Below are positions 13,751 through 13,942 of a stretch of DNA of 13,942 nt, piece after piece. The notes below the pieces were generated by a model. The model saw only the letters and a list, made by a program, of their open reading frames with translations. It did not search any database and was not told the DNA's origin. The DNA comes from Candidatus Moraniibacteriota bacterium (GTDB lineage Bacteria; Patescibacteriota; Minisyncoccia; Moranbacterales; UBA9337). The position numbers and the translations under genes were made by a program. Location of the stretch: positions 1-13,942 of the forward strand of contig JALNYX010000024.1 of assembly GCA_023229615.1 (NCBI GenBank), read 5' to 3'. The first letter of the stretch is position 1. Each line of letters opens with the position of its first letter.

Positions 13751-13942
13751 ATGTTGGATAAATTTAAGAATATATATCGCAAAATAACCGGAAAGTTTTT
13801 TGGAAAATTTTCCAAGGATATTGGGATTGATTTGGGAACTGCCAATACTTTGGTATACGTAAGCGGGAAAGGAATTGTTATCAATGAGCCGTCTGTGGTG
13901 GCGATTAACAAGAGAACTGGACAGATTTTGGCAATCGGAAAA
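13751..13942 (+). CDS. mreB: Rod shape-determining protein MreB (5' part, runs off window)
   Basis: An actin-like ATPase that forms membrane-associated filaments guiding lateral wall synthesis. The first 64 codons are visible. After a basic, amphipathic N terminus (MLDKFKNIYRKITGKFFGKF), which may help membrane binding, comes the phosphate-1 motif DIGIDLGTANTLVYV (about 23-37), then GIVINEPSVVAINKRTG (about 41-57), all characteristic of MreB. The N terminus is about ten residues longer than the usual start just before FGKFSKDIG; an internal start is not supported because no other Met occurs in the visible part. The gene has its own promoter and lies downstream of a terminator, so it begins a new transcription unit, often followed by mreC and others, which are not visible here. 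Confidence 0.95.
   Translation, partial: MLDKFKNIYRKITGKFFGKFSKDIGIDLGTANTLVYVSGKGIVINEPSVVAINKRTGQILAIGK

Noticed and set aside
1..13942. UGA recoding as in Gracilibacteria/SR1, and CRISPR or mobile elements
   Set aside because: No gene needs UGA read-through to keep its conserved motifs, and RF1 alone does not argue for recoding. No regularly spaced repeats, transposase or integrase were seen.

Overview
The window is a gene-dense, AT-rich bacterial chromosome segment. It looks like a reduced-genome Candidate Phyla Radiation (Patescibacteria) bacterium, perhaps of the Parcubacteria/Moranbacteria type. This is an inference from the very short intergenic gaps, the near absence of Shine-Dalgarno sequences, a 580-residue AlaRS that lacks whole domains, many small orphan proteins and the mix of genes. 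UGA is read as stop and RF1 is present, so the standard bacterial code (table 11) fits. No phage, transposase, CRISPR array or convincing tRNA/rRNA gene was found.

Layout. Positions 1-273 are non-coding with a few palindromes and end in a strong bidirectional terminator (274-302). From 311 to 8469 everything lies on the minus strand. In transcription order from 8469 downward, the first block is a surface-glycan or glycosylation operon: a small Cys-containing membrane protein, a polyprenyl-phosphate-sugar-synthase-like GT2, a GT4 glycosyltransferase, a large GT-C-like polytopic membrane protein and a small exported protein. The second block is def-fmt plus a membrane-anchored tandem rhodanese-like protein, and has its own sigma70-type promoter. 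The third is prfA with its own promoter, ending at the terminator.

From 8559 onward everything is on the plus strand: mnmA (tRNA 2-thiouridylase, carrying a repeat-like insert), three small orphan soluble proteins, alaS (minimal form), a heptad-repeat coiled-coil protein, a roughly 420-base non-coding region with two candidate terminators and a possible 30-residue ORF, a consensus promoter, and the start of mreB, which runs off the window.

Together the genes cover translation and its maturation steps (RF1, Met-tRNA formylation and deformylation, tRNA thiolation, Ala-tRNA synthesis), envelope glycan synthesis and cell shape. The points most worth following up are the stripped-down AlaRS, the palindrome and 7-base repeats embedded in mnmA, the tandem rhodanese lacking both catalytic cysteines, and -10 elements placed so close to start codons that several mRNAs should be leaderless.
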